From NCBI RefSeq assembly GCF_001641635.1, contig NZ_LUUB01000011.1, forward strand, positions 1 through 35,567: a stretch of DNA of 35,567 nt, read 5' to 3'. Positions 24,267-32,115 of the stretch are shown here, piece after piece. Source of the stretch: Bradyrhizobium centrolobii (GTDB lineage: Bacteria > Pseudomonadota > Alphaproteobacteria > Rhizobiales > Xanthobacteraceae). Under the pieces are notes generated by a model. The model did no database searches. It saw only the letters and a list, made by a program, of their open reading frames with translations, and was not told the origin of the DNA. The number at the start of each line of letters is the position of its first letter. Within the stretch, counting starts at the first letter, position 1. A program made the position numbers and the translations under genes.

Positions 24267-25007
24267 TCACGCGATGGTAGCCGTGCCGCCCGAATTCTCG
24301 GCCCTGATCTTCGCGGCTTCCAGCGGCGCCGGCGGAATCTCCGACAGCATGAAGCGAATAAACTCGGCTTCATCCGCGATCATGAGCGCCTGGTTGTGCC
24401 GCTTCTCGAAGCCGATGGTCGACCAGGGCTTGCCACTGAGTCGCCGGCCGCAGACTGAACCTGCATAGGCGCCGGCCAGCACCTCGACATCGTCTGGAAG
24501 CTGCTTCAACCGGTGTGCGCTGTGAAACAATTGCTTCGCGCCCTCCTCCGCGCTCGTGGCAAGCTCGGTGCGACCGAGATCGCCGACCACCAGCGTGTGA
24601 CCGCTGAGGACGAACCAGGGTTCCTCGCCGCGGGTATGATCGGTCACGAGAATACAGATGTGCTCGGGCGTGTGGCCGGGTGTGTGCAGAACCTTGGCCG
24701 TGACGTTGCCGAGCGGAAGAACGTCTCCGTCCCGTACGCTCTTGAACGGAAACGCGACGCGCGCCTCGGCCGAGAGCACATAGGGCGCGCCTGTTGCCTC
24801 AGCGAGTGCCCGCCCGGCGGAGATGTGGTCGGCGTGAACGTGCGTGTCGATCACGTAGTTGATCTTCATGCCGGCATTTTCTGCGGCTTGACCATAGGGT
24901 CGGATATCACCAACGGGATCCACCACCGCCCCTGTCGCCTTGCCACCGCAGCCGAAGAGGTAGGAGATACCGACCGGATCATGATGCAAGAACTGGCGCA
25001 GGATCAT
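24267..25007 (-). CDS. MBL-fold hydrolase, persulfide-dioxygenase-like
   Basis: ATG 25007 has GAGGAG upstream and gives a 246-residue protein (MILRQFLHHDPVGISYLFG). Metal motifs are INYVIDTHVHADHISAG, KVLHTPGHTPEHICI and LVVGDLGRTEL, matching ETHE1/Blh-like enzymes that oxidise glutathione persulfide to sulfite. The usual HG of the final GHGAGSxCG segment is changed: here GAYAGSVCGRRL. ETHE1-type enzymes bind iron through two His and one Asp, which remain, so activity is possible. It leads the minus-strand sulfur operon (MBL, MFS, GFA, desulfurase) and is divergent from the ArsR-rhodanese gene, its likely regulator. Confidence 0.82.
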   Translation of the reverse strand: MILRQFLHHDPVGISYLFGCGGKATGAVVDPVGDIRPYGQAAENAGMKINYVIDTHVHADHISAGRALAEATGAPYVLSAEARVAFPFKSVRDGDVLPLGNVTAKVLHTPGHTPEHICILVTDHTRGEEPWFVLSGHTLVVGDLGRTELATSAEEGAKQLFHSAHRLKQLPDDVEVLAGAYAGSVCGRRLSGKPWSTIGFEKRHNQALMIADEAEFIRFMLSEIPPAPLEAAKIRAENSGGTATIA

Positions 25008-25041
25008 GGGCTTGCACTCCTCTACGAGAGCAGCTAAGTAA

Positions 25042-25063
25042 CATTCAATCGATCTGCTGAATG
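25042..25063. promoter_or_regulatory. Candidate ArsR-type operator in the divergent spacer
   Basis: CATTCA at 25042-25047 and TGAATG at 25058-25063 form an exact 6-bp inverted repeat with a 10-bp gap. It lies in the 74-bp spacer shared by the MBL operon and the ArsR-rhodanese gene. BigR/SqrR-type repressors bind similar ATTC-type palindromes over promoters, so this is a good candidate for autoregulation. A TATAAT follows at 25065-25070 but is very close to the GTG start. Confidence 0.5.
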
Positions 25064-25081
25064 ATATAATAAGGAACAACC

Positions 25082-25750
25082 GTGTCAAGCACCGGACCGA
25101 AACAGGCGATTTACGAGAGCCTCGCCGAAGTGGCGCAGGCGCTCGGTCACACTCACCGGCTTGAGCTCCTGGAGCACCTCGCCCAAGGCGTACGGACCGT
25201 TGAAGAACTGTCCGGTCGGGCGCACCTGACGTTTGCCAACACCTCGCGCCACCTGCAGATCCTCAGGCGGGCGCGCCTCGTCGAAACGGAGCGGCGTGGC
25301 AAGAACGTTCTCTATCGCCTGGCGGGCGAACCGGAGGTGGTCGCACTGCTGAAAGCGCTCGGTCGCGTCGGCGAACGGAATGTTGCCGAGATCGGCCGGG
25401 TCGTGACCGACTACTTTCAGGCGCGCGACGCGCTCGAACCGGTCTCCCGCGACGACCTGGTCGCAAGGTTGCGCGACGATCTGGTCACGGTGCTCGATGT
25501 GAGACCGGACGACGAGTTCGCGCTGGGCCATCTTCCCGGCGCTCTCAACATTCCGCTCGCCGAACTGGAACGACGTCTCGGCGAACTTCCGAAAGGACGC
25601 GAGGTAGTTGCCTACTGCCGTGGGCCTTATTGTGTTCTTTCGTTCGAGGCAGTGGCGGCGCTCAGAGCCCACGGCTATCGCGTCCGCCGGCTTGAAGACG
25701 GCTACCCCGAGTGGAAAGCCGCGGGTCTTCCTGTCGAATCCCTCGCCTGA
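25082..25750 (+). CDS. ArsR-type repressor fused to a rhodanese domain
   Basis: GTG start at 25082 with AAGGA upstream. Residues 1-95 are a winged-helix ArsR domain (AQALGHTHRLELLEHLAQGV, TFANTSRHLQILRRARLVET, GKNVLYRLAGEPEV). Residues 125-222 are a rhodanese domain with VLDVRPDDEFALGHLPGALN and the active-site loop YCRGPYCVLS followed by EDGYPEWKAAGLPV. The ArsR part has no Cys, unlike BigR/SqrR that sense persulfide by a Cys pair, so the rhodanese loop with its two cysteines probably does the sensing. It is divergent from the MBL-led sulfur operon and 23 bp ahead of a nucleoside phosphorylase gene. Confidence 0.88.
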   Translation: MSSTGPKQAIYESLAEVAQALGHTHRLELLEHLAQGVRTVEELSGRAHLTFANTSRHLQILRRARLVETERRGKNVLYRLAGEPEVVALLKALGRVGERNVAEIGRVVTDYFQARDALEPVSRDDLVARLRDDLVTVLDVRPDDEFALGHLPGALNIPLAELERRLGELPKGREVVAYCRGPYCVLSFEAVAALRAHGYRVRRLEDGYPEWKAAGLPVESLA

Positions 25751-25773
25751 GTTAAACTGGACCCTGTTGCATC

Positions 25774-26592
25774 ATGGACAAGAAAATCGATCGCGCGGAT
25801 GGCACATGGCCAATTGCCAGCGAGAAAGATTACTCTGCTGCTTCGATCTTCCGACCGGAAGCCCTGTTGAGGGAAGCGCGCAGGCAGAGACAATTACCGC
25901 TCGTCGCGGTACCCGAAATCTGCGTGTTGGACCCGGATGGCGATGTCGTTCGCTATCTCAAGCGGACCGGTGCCGGACGCATTCATGAAGGATGGGCCTG
26001 CTATCACACCGAACTTCTCGCCTTCGATCTCGACGGCATCGGCGAGGTCGGGGTCGTCGGCTGCGCAGTCGGTGCTCCCTTCGCCGTGCTGGTTGCCGAA
26101 CAGCTTTTCGCATCCGGTTGCCGGCTGCTCGTCAGCGTCACCTCCGCCGGCCAGATCACTCCGATCGGACCGACGCCGTACTTCGTCCTCATCGATCGCG
26201 CGCTGCGGGACGAAGGGACGAGCTATCACTACCTGCCGGGCTCCACGTTCGCCGATGCACCCGATACGTCGCTTCTTGCTCGGGTCGAACAGACTGCGCA
26301 CACTCTTCGAGGCATAGCGTTACATCGCGGCGCGACATGGACGACGGATGCCCCCTATCGCGAGACCGAGACAGCGATCGCGCGGGCGCGCAAGTTAGGC
26401 CTGCTCGCCGTTGAGATGGAAGCTGCGGCCCTATACGCGTTCAGCGCAACGAGCGGTCACTCCATCGTTTGTTTCGCCCACGTCACGAACTCTATGGCGC
26501 AGACTGAAGGGGATTTCGAGAAGGGCGAGGCCGACGGAGCTAAAGCCACTCTCGCGGTCGTTGCTGCCACGGTTCGCGGTTGGCGCAGCTAA
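25774..26592 (+). CDS. Nucleoside phosphorylase (PNP/UDP family)
   Basis: The 272-residue product has the PNP_UDP_1 fold: EICVLDPDGDVVRYLKRTG early, GVVGCAVGAPFAVLVAEQLF, the phosphate-region LLVSVTSAGQITP, and the ribose-binding motif LLAVEMEAAALYAFSA. These enzymes split purine or uridine nucleosides with phosphate, or methylthioadenosine in related groups. Start ATG 25774 lies 23 bp after the ArsR-rhodanese stop. Association with a sulfur-sensing regulator could point to a sulfur-containing nucleoside such as methylthioadenosine, which I infer from context only. It ends the plus-strand pair. Confidence 0.85.
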   Translation: MDKKIDRADGTWPIASEKDYSAASIFRPEALLREARRQRQLPLVAVPEICVLDPDGDVVRYLKRTGAGRIHEGWACYHTELLAFDLDGIGEVGVVGCAVGAPFAVLVAEQLFASGCRLLVSVTSAGQITPIGPTPYFVLIDRALRDEGTSYHYLPGSTFADAPDTSLLARVEQTAHTLRGIALHRGATWTTDAPYRETETAIARARKLGLLAVEMEAAALYAFSATSGHSIVCFAHVTNSMAQTEGDFEKGEADGAKATLAVVAATVRGWRS

Positions 26593-26784
26593 GGTTTGGA
26601 GGACTGCAGGTAGGTAAATCAATCGCCGCATTCGGTTGGTGGCTCGATCGGGCGCTCAAACGAACACCAACCGGATTCGGCGGCCAGCAGAATCGTACCC
26701 AAGACGAAGCGCGTTGCCATCTGGCATAGCCTTCGCAGACCTATCGCCGAGTCTTAGGATGCTGAAACGCTCTTGCGAGGATTC

Positions 26785-27366
26785 ATGCGGGACGAGCTAA
26801 CAGCCGACGAACTGGCGTTTCTATTGAGGCAAGGCTTAGGGCCTGACGACGTCCTTGACGTGCGCAGGATGACGCGATCCTATTGGTTTCAAGAAATCAA
26901 AAGACTCAATAAGACCATCGCACTCGGCAGCGCGTGCAAGAAGGGAGGACACCGCCTCCGGTCTCGAAAGGGTCATTGCGTCCAGTGCGACAGCTCCAAG
27001 ATCGCTTTCGCCGGCCGCCACGACCTGACACAATATCTCTATATCGCGGGTTCCTTACGAGCGCGCCTTATCAAGATCGGTGTCTGCAAGGATCTACGTC
27101 AGCGTATCAGACAGATTTGCACCGAGCGTCACGGAGATGCCCGGGACTGGGAAGTTATTTATGCCGTCGAAATCGAGAGGGCTGGAGAGATCGAGGAACG
27201 GGTCCTCAGCAGGCTTGGCCACTTTGCGATCCATTCTCACTATTGGAAGAATGGGTCTCTTCAGCAATCGATTGAGCTCCGCCGCTGTTCAATAAGTCAG
27301 GCACTTGAGGCAATGTCGGCCGGAGATCGAGGGGAAGGACTTCTATCTCGCCATCAATTGGCGTGA
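26785..27366 (+). CDS. GIY-YIG-like (T5orf172/MUG113-type) protein
   Basis: ATG 26785 follows GAGG; a TTG at 26773 is also in frame. The 193-residue product has a helical front (LTADELAFLLRQGLGPDDVL), a small Cys/His cluster KKGGHRLRSRKGHCVQCDSS that may bind zinc, and a region LYIAGSLRARLIKIGVCKDL then RQRIRQICTERHG and EIEERVLSRLGHFAI. The latter resembles the T5orf172/MUG113 branch of GIY-YIG nucleases, with IAGS and KIG in the place of GIY and YIG. It might be a DNA nuclease of an island or phage. It stands alone near the attachment-like repeat at 27683. Confidence 0.6.
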   Translation: MRDELTADELAFLLRQGLGPDDVLDVRRMTRSYWFQEIKRLNKTIALGSACKKGGHRLRSRKGHCVQCDSSKIAFAGRHDLTQYLYIAGSLRARLIKIGVCKDLRQRIRQICTERHGDARDWEVIYAVEIERAGEIEERVLSRLGHFAIHSHYWKNGSLQQSIELRRCSISQALEAMSAGDRGEGLLSRHQLA

Positions 27367-27870
27367 CAAGTCTACGTACGAGTTCACCTAACTTCAGAGA
27401 CGTAAGAATAATAAAGGTAGGCGGTGGGAAACTTCAAAGAGGTTCGGTTTACAGGAGCGGCGTGCTCCTCGAGACCTAATGTCTGTGTGGGTTTCGTTTA
27501 TGGCGGCGCAGGCCCGGTCCCGGAGACGTCTGGTTCTCGCCTTTTTGCACGCTCTGCTACGCTGCACTAACCCGCCGGCAAACCGTCTGTTGGATATCCG
27601 CTTCCACTGAGTTAAGCGGAGTGTGCAGCAGACCAGATCTACACGAATGAACTAACGCGAATCTGGCCGATAACGGCCAGGTGCCCTATGCCCACTCAAT
27701 CATCTAGGACTACAGAACCGTGTTGAATTGCAAGCACAATCTCTCAAAGCTGACGGACAAATCCCGACAGTACACGGCAATCGCCAGCAGCATTTCCTTC
27801 TGACCGGTCTCCTTCTTCGGCTTCTTCGGCGCCTTTATGGGCTCGGCCTGGCCGACGCTCCGGCTCGGCC
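27367..27870. other. Spacer with attachment-like repeat, no supported gene
   Basis: About 500 bp between the GIY-YIG-like gene and the SDR pseudogene. It contains the second attachment-like repeat (27683-27778). Short frames on both strands have chance composition. Confidence 0.5.
27683..27778. repeat. Attachment-like direct repeat, copy 2 (pairs with 17499-17595)
   Basis: Same orientation as copy 1, with 19 of the first 21 bases matching (GCCCTAtgCCCACTCAATCAT). The minus-strand core reads MIEWA-stop. The adjoining minus-strand frame ends YCRDLSVSFERLCLQFN, weakly similar to the matching part of copy 1 (RRHLSVRRQNLCMQIN). The two copies bracket about 10.2 kb of accessory genes. Confidence 0.5.
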
Positions 27871-28646
27871 CTAGCCGTGCCCGATGTAGTCCATTCTTCC
27901 ACCATCCACTACCAACATCTGGGCCGTCACCCAACCCGCCTCCGGCGCAGCAAGGAAAGCCACGACGTTGGCGATATCCGCGGGCTGCCCGATGCGCCTC
28001 ATCATTGTCCGCCCGGCCAGACTCTTCTCGATCGCGTCCCACTCGCTGGCGCTGCGCTTTCCCTGCGTCATCTCCGTGCGGACGAATCCTGGCGCCACCG
28101 CGTTCGCGGTGACCCCATCAGGGCCCAGTTCCATGGCGAAACGCCGCGTCAATATCGCGGCCTCCGCTTTTGTCGCGGCGTAGAACGCATTGCCGGGCAG
28201 CGCCGTGCCGATTGCGGCTATCGAGGCCACATTGACAATCCGGCCATAGCGGCGGGCGCGCATGCCTACCATCGCAGCGCGGGTCGCGTGAATAATGCCA
28301 TCCGCATTGACGCGACGCATGCGATCGAACTGTTCGTAATCGAATGTGTCGAGTGTTGCCTGATGGGACACCCCGGCATTGTTGACCAGTATGGTCACCG
28401 GACCAAGCTGCGCCTCGGCCTGCTCGATCATCACCTGGACAGCGCGAAAGTCCGCAACGTCCGCACCGGCCGTTATAGCGCGGCCGCCTTCGCCCTAATT
28501 TCGGACGCGACCTGCGCGGCCGCATCCGCACGCGCCGCATAGTTGATGCACACGGCGGCGCCCCGCTGCGCCAGAACAAGCGCGATACCTCGGCCGATGC
28601 CGCGCGCGCGGCCCGTAACCACCGCCACTTGGTTACTCCATGTCAT
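27871..28646 (-). pseudogene. Frameshifted short-chain dehydrogenase/reductase
   Basis: ATG 28646 with GGGAGG upstream starts MTWSNQVAVVTGRARGIGRG, the cofactor-binding TGxxxGIG, then IALVLAQRGAAVCINYAARA. After the ALA-type helix a one-base loss near 28488-28494 (GCGAAGGC where GCGGAAGGC is expected) shifts the frame. The next frame continues as VTILVNNAGVSHQATLD, GRIVNVASIAAIGTALPGNA, the catalytic YAATKAE and AVAPGFVRTEMTQG, to the stop at 27871. Repaired, it would be a normal FabG-like NADPH-dependent reductase of about 257 residues. Confidence 0.8.
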
Positions 28647-29094
28647 TGCTGTCCTCCCGCTTGCCTTCTGGCGAGACTCCGCAAGTTCTTGGGAATATCT
28701 GCCGCAACTAACGCCACGGCAAGTCGTTCCGATCCATTTCAGCGTTCGGGAACGCATCGCAAGGACGTGGCCACTCGCCCTTCTTCATACCCACTGAAGG
28801 TCGAGAATTTGCCGTTGCGTCAGCTGCTGACGGCACAGCGGACGCTCATGGTAAGCTCGACTTATTCCCAGTCTGCCCCGAAGCGGACTTCGGAGGCTGT
28901 AGGAAGCCGTTCTGAAGTAGGACCGCCTCGGTTGGTGGTCTCTTTCGTCTCGCTGATGTCGTCTGTTGGCCCCTCGCCGAAGGACGCTCTGAGCTCGTCA
29001 GCGGCAGCTGTCGGGGGCAGACCGGACAGGGTTTGAGGCGCGGCGAAATCCACGCGAATGGACCCAAAGCGCACATTCAGCGCCGATTCAAACA
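28647..29094. other. Spacer with spacer-repeat character
   Basis: About 450 bp between the SDR pseudogene and the aldo/keto reductase. The minus strand reads NVRFGS-like pseudo-peptides typical of dispersed rhizobial spacer repeats. I see no supported gene or clear terminator. Confidence 0.45.
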
Positions 29095-30048
29095 CTAGCG
29101 GCCTGATAGCGGATACGCTGCATCCAGTGTTTGAAGCTCCTGAGGTGCCAGCGTCAGTGACAGCGCGACGGCGTTTTCCTTGACATGTGCCACGGACCCG
29201 GATTCGGGAATTGCAATGACGTTGCCGCTGCGGATGGTCCAGGCCAGTGCAACCGCGGCTGCGGAGCAAGCGTGTGCTGCGGCAATACGCCCAAGAACGG
29301 GATCGCTCAGTAAGCTGGCGCCGAGGCCGCCAAGCGGCGAATAGGCCATCACCGGCATGCCGTGTCGTTCGCACCATGGCAGCAGGTCGCGTTCACTGCT
29401 GCGTCCGCCGAGGTTGTAAAAGACCTGATTGGTCGCGCAGCGATCGCCTTGTGGAATACGGAACAGATCATCCATTTGGGAGACTGTGAAGTTGGACACG
29501 CCCCAGGCACGAATCTGGCCGGCGGCGCGTAGGCGCTCTAACCCCGCGACGACCTCGGAAAATTCGGCGTTCGGAGTTGGTTCATGCAGCAAATAGAGAT
29601 CGAGATGATCAGTACCGAGCCGGGCAAGGCTCGCCTCGCAAGCACGCGCCATCGCATCTCCCGTGGCGTCATCGGCTTCCACCTTGGACACCACGAAGGC
29701 GCCATCACGCTGGCCGGCAATCACGCGCTTGATCAATTCTTCGGAACGGCCTTCGCCGTAATTCCCCGATGTGTCAATCAGCGTCATCCCGAGCGAGAGG
29801 CCCGTGCGTAGCGCTTCTTCTTCGTCAGCTGCCGGATGTCTTCCCTGCCCGATATGCCAGGAGCCCTGACCGATCGCGGGGACACTGGTGCCGTCACGAA
29901 ACTTGACGGTCCGTGCCTTGCCCGTTGCGGCGACGGCCGTCGCTGCATCGAGAGCCAGCGCGCCTGACAAGGTCACCAACGAACCAAGCGCGACGCAACG
30001 TTCATTGAATTCACGCCGGCTCAGCAATCTTGTACCTCTGCTCTTCAC
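29095..30048 (-). CDS. Aldo/keto reductase with Tat-type signal
   Basis: The 317-residue product starts with a twin-arginine region LLSRREFNERCVALGSLVTL followed by a hydrophobic ALALDAATAVAAT segment, so it is probably exported folded via Tat. The AKR barrel then shows FRDGTSVPAIGQGSWHIGQG, the catalytic Asp and Tyr in MTLIDTSGNYGEGRSEEL, Lys in FVVSKVEADD and His in LYLLHEPTPN, plus the NADPH-binding GNVIAIPESGS. Export of an NADPH enzyme is unusual unless the cofactor is loaded before transport. The start is GTG 30048; TTG 30027 behind AGAGG is a good alternative. It appears monocistronic. Confidence 0.85.
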   Translation of the reverse strand: MKSRGTRLLSRREFNERCVALGSLVTLSGALALDAATAVAATGKARTVKFRDGTSVPAIGQGSWHIGQGRHPAADEEEALRTGLSLGMTLIDTSGNYGEGRSEELIKRVIAGQRDGAFVVSKVEADDATGDAMARACEASLARLGTDHLDLYLLHEPTPNAEFSEVVAGLERLRAAGQIRAWGVSNFTVSQMDDLFRIPQGDRCATNQVFYNLGGRSSERDLLPWCERHGMPVMAYSPLGGLGASLLSDPVLGRIAAAHACSAAAVALAWTIRSGNVIAIPESGSVAHVKENAVALSLTLAPQELQTLDAAYPLSGR

Positions 30049-30561
30049 GACACTGTTCGTTCGACGGTGTGCTCGATAATGAAGATCGTTCAGTTGAGTT
30101 CCACTCGGCCAGTCACCGTGAAGACTGAAGCCTCAGGCTGCTGAATCAAGACATGGCGGAATATCTGCTTGTGTCCCTTCTGCGAAGTGTCCGCGCGCCT
30201 CGTCGAGATCCGGATAGTGGGGTATAGCGGACTAGATTTGCTCACGTTGAGTTCTTCGCATTTTGACCCACATGAGACATTGGGCCGAGTATTTCGAACC
30301 CCCTTCTCGGGAGTGTGAAATCTGCTAGATTTCATGCAGCTGCCCTCGTCGTAACCGGACGTGCCGAAATCCTCCTTAGAGGGAAAGGGCAGCGATCATA
30401 CCGTCGGCAGGTGTCGCACTCCTCGACCCACGCGCTTCTTTTTCTTGCGCTAAATACGGCAGTTTGCGCACGGCCTTCGCAACCTTGGTGGCGGTGCGCG
30501 AAATTTCGCTTGTTCTGACATCAATCGACATATTCCCCGCTGCGCAATAGGGAGAACGTCC
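30049..30561. other. Spacer with dispersed repeat
   Basis: About 510 bp. It holds the second dispersed repeat copy (30217-30284). No convincing gene was seen. The promoter of the Cache-domain gene should lie near 30480-30550. Confidence 0.5.
30217..30284. repeat. Dispersed intergenic repeat, copy 2 (pairs with 1373-1440)
   Basis: This 68-bp stretch is about 90 percent identical by eye to 1373-1440 in the same orientation, 28.8 kb away. It starts GTGGGGTATAGCGGACTAG and ends GACATTGGG. No coding or mobile-element features adjoin it. Confidence 0.6.
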
Positions 30562-31029
30562 ATGGTTCGTAAACTCTTGATCGGCGTCGCCTCGGCCGCC
30601 GCTCTCACGCTTTCGGTTTCCGCGTTCGCGCAAAAGCCGCAGTTCGGCACGGCCTCAGAGGCCAAAGCATTGCTGGAGCGCGCTATACCCGTTGTGAAAG
30701 CTGACAAGACTGCCGCCTTCGCCAAGTTTCTCTCGGGCGAGGATGGCTTCAAAGACCGCGACCTCTACGTCTTCTGCGCCAACAGTGGAGACGGCAAGAT
30801 AAACGCCGCCCCGTCTACCGTCTTGGGCAAAGATGCCAGAACTCTCGTGGATAAGGCGGGTGATCACTACGGCCAGAGAATCCTTGACCAAGGGAGCGCA
30901 AAAGGCGAAGGCGTCATCAGCGAGATCACTTACATGTTCCCGCGGCCCAACAGTGATGCACCCGTTCAAAAGACGGCCTTTATCACCAAGATCGCCGATC
31001 AAATTTGCGGCGTTGGCTATTACCAGTAG
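30562..31029 (+). CDS. Periplasmic single-Cache-domain protein
   Basis: GGGAG lies ahead of ATG 30562. The first 24 residues are a signal peptide (KLLIGVASAAALTLSVSAFA before QKP). The 131-residue mature part matches the single Cache sensor fold: SEAKALLERAIPVVKADKTA, FLSGEDGFKDRDLYVFCAN, STVLGKDARTLVDKAGDHYG and ISEITYMFPRPN followed by KTAFITKIADQICGVGYY. Free-standing Cache proteins bind small ligands in the periplasm and can act with chemoreceptors or kinases; no partner gene is beside it. A strong bidirectional terminator lies beyond at 31306-31340. Confidence 0.8.
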   Translation: MVRKLLIGVASAAALTLSVSAFAQKPQFGTASEAKALLERAIPVVKADKTAAFAKFLSGEDGFKDRDLYVFCANSGDGKINAAPSTVLGKDARTLVDKAGDHYGQRILDQGSAKGEGVISEITYMFPRPNSDAPVQKTAFITKIADQICGVGYYQ

Positions 31030-31305
31030 ACCGTCTAGAACCGGATAATTCCGCGGGACGCAGCGCGCAAAAAGCGAAGCGGCATTTGCGCCCTGAATCA
31101 ATGTCTCTTGCGGGCCCTGAAGAGACGCGCGTAGTGGCTTTCGAAACGTCGGCTCTTGAGGGCTAAGCAAACCAAGGCTGAGCCGGACTCGGATCGCTGC
31201 TTTTGACCCACTCCGGACCGGGGCGGCCGCCCACGATCTCATTCGATGTTGGCGTCGGCATCGACCGGATGATGGCGAGAGGCGCTGCGGGCCACATCGC
31301 CTTAT

Positions 31306-31340
31306 GAAGAAGCCCCGCGGTTTGCACGGGGGCTTCTTTC
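31306..31340. terminator. Bidirectional intrinsic terminator
   Basis: GAAGAAGCCCCG (31306-31317) pairs with CGGGGGCTTCTTTC (31327-31340) to form a long GC-rich stem with one bulge, ending in TTCTTT on the plus strand and CTTCTT on the minus strand. It lies between the convergent Cache-domain gene and the gene ending at 31354, so it can serve both. Confidence 0.75.
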
Positions 31341-31353
31341 CTGAATGCCTGGC

Positions 31354-32115
31354 TTACGATCCCGGAAGGAAGATCTGCCGCGAGTACCATGGGATCGCGG
31401 TAATGGCGATGAGTTGCTCCGAACCATCGAACAGAGGAGTAAGTTGCCGACCGGAAGCCTTGAACGAGACTTTTTGTGCGCGATCTGTCCCTGTTACTGT
31501 GCTGCGCACCACGTCCGTGGCTTGCTCATAGCGATATATGCGATAGAAGTCGGGTTTGGCTCCCGAATAGACAAGCGATTCGACATTAGCCCGCCCGGGC
31601 ACGCCGCGGGTATACTGAACCTGAGCCTGAACCGAATCTCCGGCGTCTGTCGTGAAGGACCATGACTCCTCGACACTCGTCATTCCGGCAGGATCGCTGT
31701 GGATCTTTCTGTCCAAGTCAGCCTTCGCGTAGACGAAATTGCTATAGGGGCCGGGAGCGTAACTTGTTGGCGAAAACAGTCCGCCGACTACCATTGGTAC
31801 AGCTTTTTCCATCCCTTGCCTCTTGGCTGGTATGACCAGCGCGGCGCCGCGAACAGCATCTACCGGCTTTCCCTCGGCATCTTGGGCCAAGATCTGGTCA
31901 ACCAAGACGACTGAGAGATTGGATCCTTTGGACGGCCCAGTATTGGGCGCCTCTATTTGCCAGCCTTCCGGCAGCATTTTTTGAGCCGCCGAGTCGGCTA
32001 CCTTGAAACTAAGAACCGTTCGTACGTCTAGAGTGCTGCTGTAGAGTTTCTCCTTTTCGCCAGCAAAGGCAGGCTGAGCGAGAAGTAACAAGATCGCTAG
32101 AGCGTGTCTGCGCAT
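31354..32115 (-). CDS. Exported protein of unknown function, acetoacetate-decarboxylase-like appearance
   Basis: ATG 32115 starts a signal peptide (RRHALAILLLLAQPAFA before GEK). The 253-residue product then has VLSFKVADSAAQKMLPEGWQ, SNLSVVLVDQILAQDAEGKP, AALVIPAKRQGMEKAVPMVV, and later VEESWSFTTDAGDSVQAQVQ. The PEGW region followed by SKGSNLSVVLVD resembles acetoacetate decarboxylase-like proteins, but the catalytic Lys cannot be assigned with confidence. Exported versions are of unknown role. It has its own terminator and lies convergent to the Cache-domain gene. Confidence 0.6.
   Translation of the reverse strand: MRRHALAILLLLAQPAFAGEKEKLYSSTLDVRTVLSFKVADSAAQKMLPEGWQIEAPNTGPSKGSNLSVVLVDQILAQDAEGKPVDAVRGAALVIPAKRQGMEKAVPMVVGGLFSPTSYAPGPYSNFVYAKADLDRKIHSDPAGMTSVEESWSFTTDAGDSVQAQVQYTRGVPGRANVESLVYSGAKPDFYRIYRYEQATDVVRSTVTGTDRAQKVSFKASGRQLTPLFDGSEQLIAITAIPWYSRQIFLPGS

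Noticed and set aside
25065..25070. TATAAT as the -10 box of the ArsR-rhodanese gene
   Set aside because: It would place the transcript start about 5 bases before the GTG and remove the AAGGA ribosome site, so the assignment is unsafe.
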